A stretch of 64,000 bases of DNA from Methanonatronarchaeum sp. AMET-Sl (GTDB lineage: Archaea > Halobacteriota > Methanonatronarchaeia > Methanonatronarchaeales > Methanonatronarchaeaceae): the NCBI RefSeq assembly GCF_029854155.1, contig NZ_CP122958.1, positions 792,001 through 856,000 on the forward strand, given 5' to 3'. Both the position numbers and the translations under genes were made by a program. Below are positions 1-9,786 of the stretch, in pieces. The notes beneath the pieces were generated by a model, which was not told where the DNA came from, made no database searches, and saw only the letters and a program-made list of their open reading frames with translations. The first letter of the stretch is position 1. Each line of letters starts with the position of its first letter.

Positions 1-216
1 ACCATTAAAATGTCTGTAGGATGGTTGGTGTTTTCATAACTCTCTATTGGTAGTGTCTATCGGAGGTGAAAGGAGATTAATGAGATGGATGTCTTGTCTA
101 TTTAGTTTGGTGAGGAAGTTATAATAGCATAGTTGGTTAATCTTGAAAGACTGTGTTTTGTAAGTCTTGATTTACTGTTGTTTAGTTGTTTATGTTTTGT
201 TAGGAGGTTTATATAA

Positions 217-1476
217 GTGAGTGTAATTAGGAAAATTTTGGTTGTCCTTTTTGCGGTTTTGCTTGTAGTTGGTTTTGTGTTCACTAGCTCGGCTATAACT
301 GCTGAAAGAACTGTTTTAAGCGATGATTTCGTTAAAGATGTCGTTGATAACGAAGAGCTTCATATTTCTATTCATGATGAATTGTTTTCGGTGTTAGAAG
401 AGAGGATGGATGAAGCGGAAGGTGAAGAAGAGTTATCTCAAGAGATGATAGATATTTTGAAGGAGGTTGTCTCACCGGATTTCATTCGTGATACAATCCA
501 TAATAACATTGATTTGGTTTATGCATATTTTGATGGAGACAGCGATGAATTAATTCTTGAAATTGATTTCGGTCAACTTGAAGGCGATTTTGAGGTTGAG
601 CTTGAAGAACATCTAATCGACAGCAACATGACCGAGATAACCGAGTTGTTGCATGGACCGGATAAAGTAGATGAGTTTGAAGAGATTCATGAATACAATG
701 GCGTTGTATATAGTTTATCAACCATTGACCGAATGCTGGAGAGTGAAGAGTCATATAATGAAGTAGTTGATGAATATAGGTCTGATTTAGCTGCAATTGT
801 AGGTGAAGAAAACGTAGATGACGTTATACAAGATAATATCGATGAAGTAAGGGAAGAAATAGAGGAAGAAGATTTAAGTGAAGAGGAAGAGGCCTTTTCA
901 AATGCTTATGTTGAGTTGTTGGTAACTCCTTTAGAAGCTATTGCTAACGAAGATAGTTATCTGGATTATATGGAGGGCATGGAGGAAAGTAAATCTGAAT
1001 TAGCAAGTGAGTTCAGTGGTTTGTTCATGGGTCAATTTACTGAGGAAATGCCCAGTGAAATCGATATAACTGAAGATATGGATGAAGATGAAATCGAGGT
1101 TATTGAAGAAGCAAGAGACTGGCTACAGTTGTCATGGATATCGATATTGTTAGGTCTTGTTTCAATCTTAGTTTTAACTGGATTGATTTGGGTTGTTTCC
1201 GGTTCGTTGGTTACAACTGCTTATTCCACTGGCGCAGCAGCCTTAATTTCAGGTCTATTAGGGATTTCAAGTTACTTCACAACACCTATGGTACTGGATA
1301 CATTTATAAGCGATTTGGGTGAAGATGTTCCTGAACTTCTTATTGAAGCGTTAGAAGCATTTACATTAAACATCGTTGATGTACATACAGTACACTCTAT
1401 ATTGCTGTTGTTGTTGGCAGTTGTTCTATTAGGAATTGGAGTATATATGGCTAGAAAAAAGAACGGTGAAAAGTGA
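217..1476 (+). CDS. Acidic membrane-anchored protein of unknown function
   Basis: I do not recognise the family. The 419-aa product has an N-terminal hydrophobic segment (about residues 6-28) that reads as a signal anchor. A long, strongly acidic domain rich in Glu and Asp follows (about 30-300). The C-terminus has three hydrophobic segments (about 305-330, 335-360 and 390-412) and a basic end, ARKKNGEK. The likely topology is a large acidic domain outside the cell held by several helices, which suits a salt-adapted organism. The start is the GTG at 217, with AGGAGGT at 202-208. A hairpin plus T-run terminator follows at 1529. Confidence applies to the gene, not to any function. Confidence 0.75.
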   Translation: MSVIRKILVVLFAVLLVVGFVFTSSAITAERTVLSDDFVKDVVDNEELHISIHDELFSVLEERMDEAEGEEELSQEMIDILKEVVSPDFIRDTIHNNIDLVYAYFDGDSDELILEIDFGQLEGDFEVELEEHLIDSNMTEITELLHGPDKVDEFEEIHEYNGVVYSLSTIDRMLESEESYNEVVDEYRSDLAAIVGEENVDDVIQDNIDEVREEIEEEDLSEEEEAFSNAYVELLVTPLEAIANEDSYLDYMEGMEESKSELASEFSGLFMGQFTEEMPSEIDITEDMDEDEIEVIEEARDWLQLSWISILLGLVSILVLTGLIWVVSGSLVTTAYSTGAAALISGLLGISSYFTTPMVLDTFISDLGEDVPELLIEALEAFTLNIVDVHTVHSILLLLLAVVLLGIGVYMARKKNGEK

Positions 1477-1528
1477 ATAAGACTTATAGTCATTAGCATT
1501 GTGGTGGGATATACCGCTATGCTGTAGT

Positions 1529-1583
1529 TTATGGGTGGTGGGATTGGTTCTCACCCATAATTTTTTATTTTTTTATTTTTTTG
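1529..1583. terminator. Hairpin and T-rich terminator between convergent genes
   Basis: A 9-bp perfect stem (TTATGGGTG at 1529-1537 with CACCCATAA at 1552-1560) and 14-nt loop is followed by T-rich sequence. It lies between the convergent acidic membrane protein gene and cheF, so it most plausibly ends the plus-strand transcript. Confidence 0.6.
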
Positions 1584-1620
1584 TAGTAAGGTGATGTTTT
1601 TTTTAGGTTAGATAGGGATG

Positions 1621-2517
1621 TTACTCTTCTCCCATGACTTTTGATGCTAGGTTTCGTCCTCTTGTTGTTAGTTCTACTTCTCTTCTTTTTCTTATTTCGT
1701 TTAATGCGTTTATTTCTACTAGTCTTTCGTATATTTCTTCTACTTTGTCTACATCTACTCCGATGAAGTCTGGTATGTCGAATGGTGATATTCCGGAGTA
1801 TAGGGCCATTATTATTTCTTTTTCTTTTTGGTCGAGTTCTATTTCGCTTTTGACGTTTTTTTCGAAGCTTTCTTTTATGAAGTTGTTTATTACGCTTAAG
1901 GTGACTTTTGGGGCGTATATGTAGGATACGACTGATACTCCTTTGTCGTTTATTCTTTCTATTACGAGGACGTCTTTTTCTTCTCCTTTGAAGTCTTTGA
2001 ATTCCATTGATATGTTTTGGACGTTCTCTAGGTTTAGGTTTAGTATGTTTCCTTCTTCGTCTACGAAGTGCATTGATTGGTTTTTGTGGGTTGTTTTGGC
2101 TTTTTTCCATTCTGCGTCGTCTTGTAGTACTCCGCCTTTTTTGACTGGGTCTTTTACTATTACGATTTTGTTGTCTGCGAAGTGTTTTAGTAGTGTTCTC
2201 TTGAATTTTTTGAGGTCACTGTCTTTTCTGCTTGTTACTAGTGATACTGTTCGTTCTCCATTGTTTTTGTAGACGATTCCTACGTAGTCTCCTTGTTTAA
2301 GGACTTCTTGGTTAAGGTTGAATTCTCCACCGATCTCTTTCATTGATTTGAGTCTTATTTTTTTACGGCCTTTTTTGTTTATGAACCAGAGGTTTTTGTT
2401 GGTTAGTATTATTTTTCCTTTAACCCATTTAGCGTCTACTCTACGTGTGTTTCCTTTTATTAGGGGATGTATGTATCCACCGATCATTTCGAATAGTTTT
2501 TTTTCAGAAGAACCCAT
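1621..2517 (-). CDS. cheF: Taxis protein CheF (DUF439 family)
   Basis: CheF is the archaeal adaptor that links the chemotaxis proteins CheY/CheD/CheC to the archaellum motor. The 298-aa product has the family layout: an N-terminal PH-like beta-rich half with the GIVYKNNGERTVSL stretch, a central VIVKDPVKKGGVL segment, and a C-terminal winged-helix-like domain (about 225-290) with YSGISPFDIPDFIGV. Its ATG overlaps the stop of the upstream HEAT-repeat gene by one base (TAATG), so the two are translationally coupled. In haloarchaea CheF genes also lie next to a HEAT-type gene and the products interact. No other che or archaellum gene is visible here. The family call rests on remembered motif similarity to haloarchaeal CheF. 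Confidence 0.75.
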   Translation of the reverse strand: MGSSEKKLFEMIGGYIHPLIKGNTRRVDAKWVKGKIILTNKNLWFINKKGRKKIRLKSMKEIGGEFNLNQEVLKQGDYVGIVYKNNGERTVSLVTSRKDSDLKKFKRTLLKHFADNKIVIVKDPVKKGGVLQDDAEWKKAKTTHKNQSMHFVDEEGNILNLNLENVQNISMEFKDFKGEEKDVLVIERINDKGVSVVSYIYAPKVTLSVINNFIKESFEKNVKSEIELDQKEKEIIMALYSGISPFDIPDFIGVDVDKVEEIYERLVEINALNEIRKRREVELTTRGRNLASKVMGEE

Positions 2518-3725
2518 TATTCTCCTCCGAGTTTGCTATAGGCTTTAGAAGCGAATATACGGACCTCTTCAGATTCGTCTTCCATTAATTTTTTAACTCT
2601 ATCAATTGCTCTACGGTCTCCTATTTCTCCTAAAGCATATACGGCCATTTTTTTAACTTTTTTATCGTTACTGTCTAATTTGTCTAATAAAGGGTTTACG
2701 GATTCATTACCTATATTAATTAGGCTTAATGTTGACATTCTTCTTATCTGTGGGTCTTCTTCTTTAAGGAATGTTATAAGTTTGTTTACAACTTCTTTAT
2801 CGCCGATTTGGCCTAATAACCATATTGCGTTGCGTCTTATTGATAGACGTTTTCCGTCTTCTGCTGCCATTAATATTTTTTTGTAGTCAAGTTCCGAGTC
2901 GAATCTTTCGAGGCGTTGAGATATTTCTTTCCGTATTTCGTGGCTTCTTTTTTCAGGTATTTTGGATAGGAAATCCATTAGTGAGAAGGCGGCTGCTTCT
3001 CTCACTACGTCTTTTTCATCGCTTAGGCCACCTACAATTGTATCCATTACGTCTTTTCCTATATAATCACTTAGGGAGAGGATTGTTTGTTCTCTAACTG
3101 ATTCATCCTTGTCTTTTGCCGCTTTTATTAATAAGGGTTTAACCTTTTCCCCACCGATTAACCCTAATGAATTAACGGTTTCTCTTCTTACTTCAGGGTG
3201 TTTATCGTCTAATAGTTTTGATAATGGATTTATGGCTTTTTTAGATCCAATGGAGCCTAAAGAAATAGCTGCGTTTTTTCTTACATCCTTATCGGTATCT
3301 TTTAGTACTTTTATTAATGGTTTTACTGCTCTTTCATCTTCTATTCGGCCTAATGCCAGTGCGGCATCCATTCTTACATACTCGTTATCGCTTTTCAGTG
3401 ATTTCATGAATATTTTTAGTAGATCTCCCCATTGACCGGTTTTTTCGTCTCCATCAAAACCTTTCATTCGCTCAATAAGCATCCAGACTGCATCTGTGTC
3501 ATCCATCCAAGCTAATGCATTTGCAGCAGCTCTCTTAACTTTTTTAGGTTGAGAATCGCTGAAGATAGTGTCGATTAAGACCTTAATACTCTCTTCCCCA
3601 CCAATCGAACCAAGCAACTCAGCGGCTCTTCTTTTTACATTAACATCATTGCTTTTTTCAATGTGTTCTTTCAATCCCTCGACATCTTCATCACGCTCAA
3701 GACTGTAAAGGCTTTTCCTGACCAT
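2517..3725 (-). CDS. HEAT-repeat (PBS-lyase type) protein, CheF partner
   Basis: The 402-aa product is an almost continuous array of roughly 30-residue HEAT repeats. Recurring cores such as ALGRIEDERAVKPLI and SLGSIGSKKAINPL give about twelve repeats forming a protein-binding solenoid, with no signal peptide or membrane segment. It starts at ATG 3725 and ends one base into the cheF start codon. The coupling with cheF parallels haloarchaeal taxis loci, where a HEAT_PBS protein was found to interact with Che proteins. I infer a scaffold role in taxis. The repeat fold is certain; the partner assignment rests on context. Confidence 0.75.
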   Translation of the reverse strand: MVRKSLYSLERDEDVEGLKEHIEKSNDVNVKRRAAELLGSIGGEESIKVLIDTIFSDSQPKKVKRAAANALAWMDDTDAVWMLIERMKGFDGDEKTGQWGDLLKIFMKSLKSDNEYVRMDAALALGRIEDERAVKPLIKVLKDTDKDVRKNAAISLGSIGSKKAINPLSKLLDDKHPEVRRETVNSLGLIGGEKVKPLLIKAAKDKDESVREQTILSLSDYIGKDVMDTIVGGLSDEKDVVREAAAFSLMDFLSKIPEKRSHEIRKEISQRLERFDSELDYKKILMAAEDGKRLSIRRNAIWLLGQIGDKEVVNKLITFLKEEDPQIRRMSTLSLINIGNESVNPLLDKLDSNDKKVKKMAVYALGEIGDRRAIDRVKKLMEDESEEVRIFASKAYSKLGGE

Positions 3726-4007
3726 CGAATCACTATACTGTTTTTAACCAAATATATTTTCATCTAAAAACCTTATTAATGGTGGTTAAGACATCTTTCT
3801 CAATTGATTAGCCAGATTTTATTGGAATATAAATCACTTAATGTTAAGATATTTAACTAAACCATCTTCATAACCTACATCTAAATCTTAACCCCAAATT
3901 TTTTTTATATCAAAGAAAAGTCTTTTGTCTATTTAATTCTGTATTGAAAACGTTGAATGAAGTAATAAAAAGACCATCGAATTTAGATATGGAGGAAACC
4001 CTGGAAT

Positions 4008-5186
4008 ATGTCTTTAAACGATAAAATAAATTTCTTCAAGCAATTGGAACCTAAATACATAGTTTTGTTTGCCTGTTGGTCAGTTTGGTTTGTAAACTTT
4101 CTTGTAAGGATGTCTGTTCCAGTTTTATTACCCTCCATCCAGATAGAGTTCGATATCTCCTATTTAGAGCTAGGTTTGATGATGTCCGGACTTACATTCG
4201 GATATGCAGTATCTCAAATACCAAGCGGGATCATAGCAGATAGGACCAAAAAGAAATACGTAATAGTTCCGGGAATGATTCTTTTCTCTATAGCAATGGT
4301 TGGAAGTGCGTTATCGAATACATCAACCATATTAATATTAATGTTATTAACCGCAGGCGTGGGCCTAGGGACATATTATCCAGCAGCAACATCCTTAATT
4401 GCTGCATGGTTCGATAGGGGGGAACGTGGAAGAGCTTTCGGAATCCATGAAACAGCTTCAAGCGTTGGCTCGGTTGTTGGTCCATTACTCGGAGGATACC
4501 TTGTATATGCCTTCGGTTGGAGAGAGGGATTTACAGTTTTATTGATACCAGGGTTGTTAGCTATACCAATAATATGGTATCTAGGGAAAGAACCAGATAT
4601 TGAACTTGCAGGCCTAAAAAAAGAAAAAATAATATTAAACCCAATATTACTTCCAACAGCGGTCTATACATTGATGATTATGGGTTGGATGGCTTTTACA
4701 ACATTCCTACCGTCATACTTAACTAACATAGGGTACAGCGATTTCGCGGCTGGAGTTATGTTTGCAATAATGCCTTTGGTCTCTGTTATATCTATGCCTG
4801 TAGCGGGTCATTACAGCGATAAATTTGGGAGGGGAAAGGTTGTGTTCACTCTATTGGTTATCTCTTCTCCACTGGCTTTTTTTGTAACCTACCTTGAACA
4901 CTGGATACCTATAATAATAATATTAATATTGATTGGAGTAACTTTATTCGCTGCCTACCCAGTTATAATAGCATTAATTTCTGATAAAATACCTGCAAGC
5001 AATAGAGCGGGTACTTTTGGTTTTGTAAACGCTATAGGAATGGTTTTTGCATCAACAACTCCCACAGCAGTAGGTTATTTAATAGATATATTGAACTATC
5101 AGATAGCGTTTCTAACAATATCACTTATGGTTTTAGCTGCAGCATTAACTATGCTAAAAATCAACAAAAAACAAAGAAACACTTGA
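4008..5186 (+). CDS. Major facilitator superfamily transporter
   Basis: The 392-aa product has about twelve hydrophobic helices in two six-helix halves. The MFS loop signature between helices 2 and 3 (SGIIADRTKKKYVI) and its weaker repeat in the second half (GHYSDKFGRGKV) are both visible. GERGRAFGIHETASSVGS and a GPLLGGYLVYAFGWR stretch after helix 4 resemble anion or organic-acid porters. The substrate cannot be told from sequence. The start is ATG 4008, with a GGAGG-type site about 10 bases upstream. It is monocistronic and flanked by a 282-bp AT-rich gap without genes. Confidence 0.8.
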   Translation: MSLNDKINFFKQLEPKYIVLFACWSVWFVNFLVRMSVPVLLPSIQIEFDISYLELGLMMSGLTFGYAVSQIPSGIIADRTKKKYVIVPGMILFSIAMVGSALSNTSTILILMLLTAGVGLGTYYPAATSLIAAWFDRGERGRAFGIHETASSVGSVVGPLLGGYLVYAFGWREGFTVLLIPGLLAIPIIWYLGKEPDIELAGLKKEKIILNPILLPTAVYTLMIMGWMAFTTFLPSYLTNIGYSDFAAGVMFAIMPLVSVISMPVAGHYSDKFGRGKVVFTLLVISSPLAFFVTYLEHWIPIIIILILIGVTLFAAYPVIIALISDKIPASNRAGTFGFVNAIGMVFASTTPTAVGYLIDILNYQIAFLTISLMVLAAALTMLKINKKQRNT

Positions 5187-5189
5187 ATA

Positions 5190-5229
5190 AAAACCAATAT
5201 AGAGGTTATAATTCGATTTAATTGGTTTT
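5190..5229 (+). terminator. Possible hairpin after the MFS gene
   Basis: AAAACCAAT (5190-5198) can pair with ATTGGTTTT (5221-5229), just after the MFS stop codon. The loop is long (22 nt), so support as a terminator is weak. Confidence 0.3.
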
Positions 5230-5394
5230 GATCACTATTAATCCGCTTTAAATATAGTTTTGTTTTTAGAAAGAAGTTATTTTAATTTAAGTTAAAAATA
5301 TTAGTTAAGTATTGTATTTTAGATATAGGTATTGGTTTATTTTGGTTATGCAGTTTTGGTTTATCAAACTTGTTTGGATATATGAGGGGTAATC

Positions 5395-6408
5395 ATGAAG
5401 AAAGAAGCAATGTTTTATGAAGAGAGGTCAGATGGTAAGGTGAAATGTAATTTATGTAACCATCGTTGTGTTGTTAAAATAGGTGAAGCTGGGTTGTGCG
5501 GGGTTAGAGAGAACAATGATGGTAAGCTTTATACACTGGTTTATAATGCAGTTTCTTCTAGAAATGTAGATCCTGTTGAGAAAAAACCTCTCTACCACTA
5601 TCATCCTGGCAGCCGTGTATTCTCATTAGGGTCTGTTGGATGTAATTTCCAGTGCCTTAACTGCCAAAACTACACAATAGCTAGGGCAAAACCTTCAGAA
5701 GTATATCTAGAAGATATGACTGCAGAGAAATCAGTTTCTATTGCTAAAAAGAATATGTGTGAAGGAATAGCCTACACATATAACGAACCAACTGTTTGGT
5801 ACGAATTCAATTATGAATCGGCTAAGAAAGCTAAAGAACTGGGTTTATTCACCGTTTACGTGACAAATGGATATATGACATCTAAGGCATTAAAGAAAAT
5901 ATCACCATATCTAGACGCAGCAAACGTGGATATAAAATCCTTTAACGGTGAGGATTTCTACAAAGAAGTATCTTCAGCAAAATTCAAGCCTGTCCTTGAA
6001 ACCTGTAAGGAGATGAAAAAACAGGATATACACCTCGAGATAACATACCTGGTTATACCGGGATACAATGATACTGAATCCCAGTTCAAGAAACTTGGCG
6101 ATTGGGTAGTTGATGAGGTTGGAGACGAAACACCCATACATTTGAGTAGGTTCTATCCAGCCCATAAAATGATGGATGTTGAGCCTACATCGATAAAAAA
6201 ACTAGAGAGAGCTCATGAAATCTTGACTGATAAAGGAGTTAAATATGTATATCTTGGTAATGTAAGAGGACATGAATATGAAGATACATTATGTCCTACC
6301 TGCGGTGAGGTCTTAATAAAAAGAGATGGTTATTCGGTTGAGATAAAAGGATTGGATTTATACAACAAATGTGAGAACTGTGGAGAAGATATAAATATAA
6401 TTCGATAA
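5395..6408 (+). CDS. amrS: AmmeMemoRadiSam-system radical SAM enzyme (AmrS)
   Basis: The 337-aa product belongs to the PflA-like radical SAM family whose members often occur with AMMECR1 and MEMO proteins; the reaction is unknown. The N-terminal CNLCNHRC region supplies extra cysteines. The radical SAM motif is CNFQCLNC (C-x3-C-x2-C, about residues 82-89), and YTYNEPT and YLVIPGYNDT are typical core segments. The C-terminus has two CxxC pairs (CPTCGEV and CENCGED), which suggests a small metal site. The MEMO and AMMECR1 partners are not in this window. It meets the KaiC-like gene tail to tail with no gap. Confidence 0.85.
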   Translation: MKKEAMFYEERSDGKVKCNLCNHRCVVKIGEAGLCGVRENNDGKLYTLVYNAVSSRNVDPVEKKPLYHYHPGSRVFSLGSVGCNFQCLNCQNYTIARAKPSEVYLEDMTAEKSVSIAKKNMCEGIAYTYNEPTVWYEFNYESAKKAKELGLFTVYVTNGYMTSKALKKISPYLDAANVDIKSFNGEDFYKEVSSAKFKPVLETCKEMKKQDIHLEITYLVIPGYNDTESQFKKLGDWVVDEVGDETPIHLSRFYPAHKMMDVEPTSIKKLERAHEILTDKGVKYVYLGNVRGHEYEDTLCPTCGEVLIKRDGYSVEIKGLDLYNKCENCGEDINIIR

Positions 6409-7206
6409 TTAGAAGTAGACTTCTTCCTTGGGATGTACTTCGATCCCACTGCTTGATATTTCAAATGGATTTAGTTTTTTACTGTGGTCTGAACCTCTCA
6501 TTTTATATATCTCGATGCTTCTTGTTCGTATTCCTTCTTTTCTTTCGTAATAAAGTCGTATGGTTCCTTCAGTAACAAATTCTTCCATATCGAATCTACT
6601 CATCTTTTCTTTATCTGTTACCTCGGCAGTTAACATTGATGTTAATCCAATAGCGCTTAATGTACCAGAAAGTTTAAGGAAGTTTATTCGAAGTTGTTTC
6701 TGGCTTTCAGAGATAAAACCAAGTGATGTTGTTGAATCGAAAACACACCTCTTGGCTCCTATTTTTTCTTTAATCTCAACGATTTTTTTTAATGTGGAGT
6801 CCATATCAAAGGGATTTACCTCTACGTACTCTTCATCTGTAGGGAGACCTATTTTAGTTGACTGGGAATCAAGTATCGCTAATTTGTTCTGGTCTTCAAG
6901 TTCCTTTAGATCCATATTAAATGACTTCATATTCTTACGAATGTTTTTTGGATCTTCCTCAGTCACAACTAATATCCCTGGTTCATCATATTTCGTAACA
7001 CCATTGTATAGATATTGAATTGCGAAAGTTGATTTACCTGAACCAGCATTTCCTGCAACTAAATAACTTCTTTCCTTAAGTAAACCTCCACCACAAAGTT
7101 CATCAAAACCTTTAATACCAGTTGGAACTCTCTCAGACTGAGAATCTGTTTTAATCTCTTCTTCCCCTAAATCAAATCCACCAAATTCAGAATCTTCTTC
7201 AGCCAT
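6409..7206 (-). CDS. KaiC/RadA-type RecA-superfamily ATPase
   Basis: The 265-aa product has a single RecA-like ATPase domain. Walker A is GNAGSGKST (about residues 52-60) and Walker B lies around RCVFDSTTSLGF. The IKGFDELCGGGL entry and the ERKEGIRTRSIEIYKMRGSDHS segment are typical of archaeal KaiC-like (GvpD/RAD55) proteins. These proteins are thought to act in signalling or regulation, and several archaeal members bind taxis or transcription components. There is only one ATPase domain, against two in cyanobacterial KaiC. The stop abuts the amrS stop. It starts at ATG 7206. Confidence 0.8.
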   Translation of the reverse strand: MAEEDSEFGGFDLGEEEIKTDSQSERVPTGIKGFDELCGGGLLKERSYLVAGNAGSGKSTFAIQYLYNGVTKYDEPGILVVTEEDPKNIRKNMKSFNMDLKELEDQNKLAILDSQSTKIGLPTDEEYVEVNPFDMDSTLKKIVEIKEKIGAKRCVFDSTTSLGFISESQKQLRINFLKLSGTLSAIGLTSMLTAEVTDKEKMSRFDMEEFVTEGTIRLYYERKEGIRTRSIEIYKMRGSDHSKKLNPFEISSSGIEVHPKEEVYF

Positions 7207-7445
7207 TGTTACTAACTAAAAATTTTTTTAATTAAATCGTTTTTTAATTAAACTACCTATTTAAACCAGTTAGGATATAATCAGTCGTCAAAATAAATAA
7301 GTTTTGATGTTATATCTCTAAAATAGATATATTAGCAATCCAACATTTCTAGCGAACTATATCTCTTTTATATAAAAAACTCTATTTATCTGTCAATTTA
7401 TTGTTTTTTTAAATATAATTAGGTAATGTTCTTGGTGAGATATGG

Positions 7446-8342
7446 ATGTTATTTTTATCTGGAGGAACCGGAACTCCAAAGTTGTTGAGAGGGTTTAAAT
7501 CGTTGTTAAATGAAAGAGATATTGTTGTTGTAGCTAATACTGCTGATGACGCGGTTATTTCTGGGAATCTTGTTTGTCCTGACCTTGATACGGTCATATA
7601 TACTTTAGCTGGATTGGTTGATGATGATCGGTGGTGGGGTATAGAAGATGACACCTTTCATACGAATAGGTTTTTGAATGAAATTGGTCAAAACGAGTAT
7701 ATGAGTATTGGTGATAGAGATAGAGCGATTCATATAAGGAGAACCAGTTTACTAAAGGAGATGTCTTTGTCTGAGGCTACTCAGAGGATATGTAGTTCTT
7801 TAGGAATTGAAGCAAGTGTTTTTCCAATGACAGATGACAAGGTTAGAACAACTATTATATCTGGGGAGAATGAATTTAAGTTTCAAGAATGGCTTGTTAA
7901 ATATGGGGGTGAACCTAAGCCAGATAAAGTCGTTTTTAATGGTTTAGATGTTGCAAAACCCTCACCTGGGTTTGAAGAAGCACTTGAATCAATAGATTAT
8001 GTGGTCATTGGGCCAAGCAATCCTGTAACCAGTGTTAATCCTATAATTTCTTTGAAAGGTGTTAGAGATAAGTTGTTTGGTAAAAAAGTTGTGGCTGTTA
8101 GTCCATTGGTTAACAAAAAGCCTTTTAGCGGGCCAGCTGATAGATTGATGGAGGCGTTTGGTATAGATACGGATAATTATGGATTAAAGGAGTTTTATGG
8201 AGGATTAGTTGACTGTTTTATTTATGATGAACGTAATGAAAACCCTCCAGGAGATGGTGTTGTTTATGATACTTTTATGCAGTCTAGAAAAGATGAGGTT
8301 CGTGTTGCTGAGAAAATAATGGAATTATTTAGGGAGATGTAG
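7446..8342 (+). CDS. cofD: 2-phospho-L-lactate transferase (F420 biosynthesis)
   Basis: CofD joins a phospholactate-type precursor to the deazaflavin Fo to make F420-0, the core of the hydride carrier F420 used in methanogenesis. The 298-aa product begins with the diagnostic LFLSGGTGTPKLLRG, has the NTADDAVISG and DPDTVIYTLAG-like segments, and shows VIGPSNPVTSVNPII near residue 195. The length is normal. ATG 7446 puts the GGTGTPK motif at residue 6, as usual; ATG 7442 is out of frame. It heads a tightly packed run of four cofactor-related genes up to 10481, with a strikingly G/T-rich coding strand. Confidence 0.92.
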   Translation: MLFLSGGTGTPKLLRGFKSLLNERDIVVVANTADDAVISGNLVCPDLDTVIYTLAGLVDDDRWWGIEDDTFHTNRFLNEIGQNEYMSIGDRDRAIHIRRTSLLKEMSLSEATQRICSSLGIEASVFPMTDDKVRTTIISGENEFKFQEWLVKYGGEPKPDKVVFNGLDVAKPSPGFEEALESIDYVVIGPSNPVTSVNPIISLKGVRDKLFGKKVVAVSPLVNKKPFSGPADRLMEAFGIDTDNYGLKEFYGGLVDCFIYDERNENPPGDGVVYDTFMQSRKDEVRVAEKIMELFREM

Positions 8343-8377
8343 TCCAATGTCTTTCGTTTTGTTTGGAGGTTGTTTTT

Positions 8378-9226
8378 ATGAATGTTGAAAAAATTTCTGA
8401 TTGTTTAAGGCTTGCCTTGATGTATGAAGTTGCAGCAACTCCTAAGCCAGGGTGTATTGATAGAAACCATGAACATCCAGATACTTCTTTCAATGATTTT
8501 ATTTCATCGGCTATAGCTATTTCAAGGTGTTTTGAAAGAAATCCTGATTCAAGTTTGGGTGAGTTGTTGTTAAGTTCTACAAAAAGGATGGTGGATTCTC
8601 ATAGTGGTCAGAACACGCATTTTGGTGCTATATTGCTTAATGCTCCTCTTTATCTAGCTGCTGTCCAGGTTGAAGAGTTTGATTTAGATAGTTTAGTTAA
8701 GAAGGCTGATAAGATTGTTAAGGCCTCTAACGTTGATGATGCTATTAAGTTTTATGAGTCTTTTAGGCATGTTGAAGTCGGGGGTCTTAGTGAAGATATT
8801 GAGGAACTTGATGCAGAGTCTACTGAGGCAATAATAGAGATCTCTAGGGATGGAACAACTTTTTATGACTTGATGGAGGCCTCGGTTGAGTATGATGATG
8901 TTGCTTGTGAGGTATGTAGGGGGTATGAGAGATCTAGGGAGGGATTTGAATACTTGGATGGAAAACCGCTAGAAAACGATGTTTTAGTAAAATGCTTTAT
9001 AAATTTACTTAGTGAACCGGATACACATATAGCTAAGGTTCATTCAGAGGATACTGCTGAGATGGTTGCTCGTGAAGCAAGTGAATTAATGGATGTTGGT
9101 CCGATGGATAGAGAGTTGTGGGAGTTTGATAGTAGGTTGAATGAAGAGGGATTTAGTCCGGGTACAACTGCAGATATATTGTCAAGCAGTATATTTCTTT
9201 CACTCTTAAGTCGTGTTGGAGATTAG
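8378..9226 (+). CDS. CitG/MdcB-like triphosphoribosyl-dephospho-CoA synthase family protein
   Basis: The 282-aa product resembles the ATP:dephospho-CoA triphosphoribosyltransferase family: ATPKPGCIDRNHEHPD near residue 22, THFGAILLNAPL near residue 85, and a C-terminal EGFSPGTTADILSSSIFL. Citrate or malonate lyase is not expected in a methanogen, so the archaeal homolog probably transfers a (phospho)ribosyl group in another pathway. Position between cofD and DUF447 suggests pterin or F420 cofactor synthesis. I chose ATG 8378 because GGAGGT at 8365-8370 is a good ribosome site seven bases ahead. The upstream TTG at 8363 overlaps that site. Confidence 0.75.
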   Translation: MNVEKISDCLRLALMYEVAATPKPGCIDRNHEHPDTSFNDFISSAIAISRCFERNPDSSLGELLLSSTKRMVDSHSGQNTHFGAILLNAPLYLAAVQVEEFDLDSLVKKADKIVKASNVDDAIKFYESFRHVEVGGLSEDIEELDAESTEAIIEISRDGTTFYDLMEASVEYDDVACEVCRGYERSREGFEYLDGKPLENDVLVKCFINLLSEPDTHIAKVHSEDTAEMVAREASELMDVGPMDRELWEFDSRLNEEGFSPGTTADILSSSIFLSLLSRVGD

Positions 9227-9228
9227 TT

Positions 9229-9786
9229 ATGAAGGATAAGTTAGGTGATATTGGCTTTAGAGAGGGAAGGGTTATTGAAACTCTTTTAGTTACAGGGGGC
9301 CGTAGGGAACCGAATATCGCTCCGATAGGTGTTTGGCGTGAGGACGGTAGTTATTGGTCGAAGATACATAAGGAATCAGATACCTATCAGAATCTTTTGG
9401 ATTTGGATGTGTGTACTGCTAACATTGTTGGTGTTGAACAGATAGTTAGGGGGTTGGTTGGCTCCTTACCCGTTGAGGATGGTGTTGTTGAGGGTGCAGA
9501 TGCTGTGATGAGGCTGGAGGTTGTTGAGTTTGTTGATAGGGATGTCTGGTGTTTGACGAGGTATTCGGTTGATGAGGTTGATGTTTATGATCGATGTGCT
9601 AGGGGTTTGTGTAGGGCTGAGCTTTCATTGCTTGAGTCTGCTATTCATGCATCTAGAGTTGATTTAGAGCGAAGTCATTCTGAATTTATTGAGCATTATC
9701 GGGAGATAGTTCGTAAGACTGGGGATAGTTTTGAAAAAGAGTTGTTCATGGAGTTGGTTGATTGTTTGAGGCGGGGTGATTTGTAG
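9229..9786 (+). CDS. DUF447 family protein (flavin-reductase-like barrel)
   Basis: The 185-aa product matches the archaeal DUF447 family, which has an FMN-binding split-barrel fold. The N-terminal [22 protein letters not shown] and the [17 protein letters not shown] stretch are characteristic. The biochemical role is not established. It starts two bases after the CitG-like gene, and its stop overlaps the next start by one base, so the cofD-citG-DUF447-flavoprotein set is one operon. This context points to H4MPT or F420 metabolism. Confidence 0.78.
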   Translation: MKDKLGDIGFREGRVIETLLVTGGRREPNIAPIGVWREDGSYWSKIHKESDTYQNLLDLDVCTANIVGVEQIVRGLVGSLPVEDGVVEGADAVMRLEVVEFVDRDVWCLTRYSVDEVDVYDRCARGLCRAELSLLESAIHASRVDLERSHSEFIEHYREIVRKTGDSFEKELFMELVDCLRRGDL

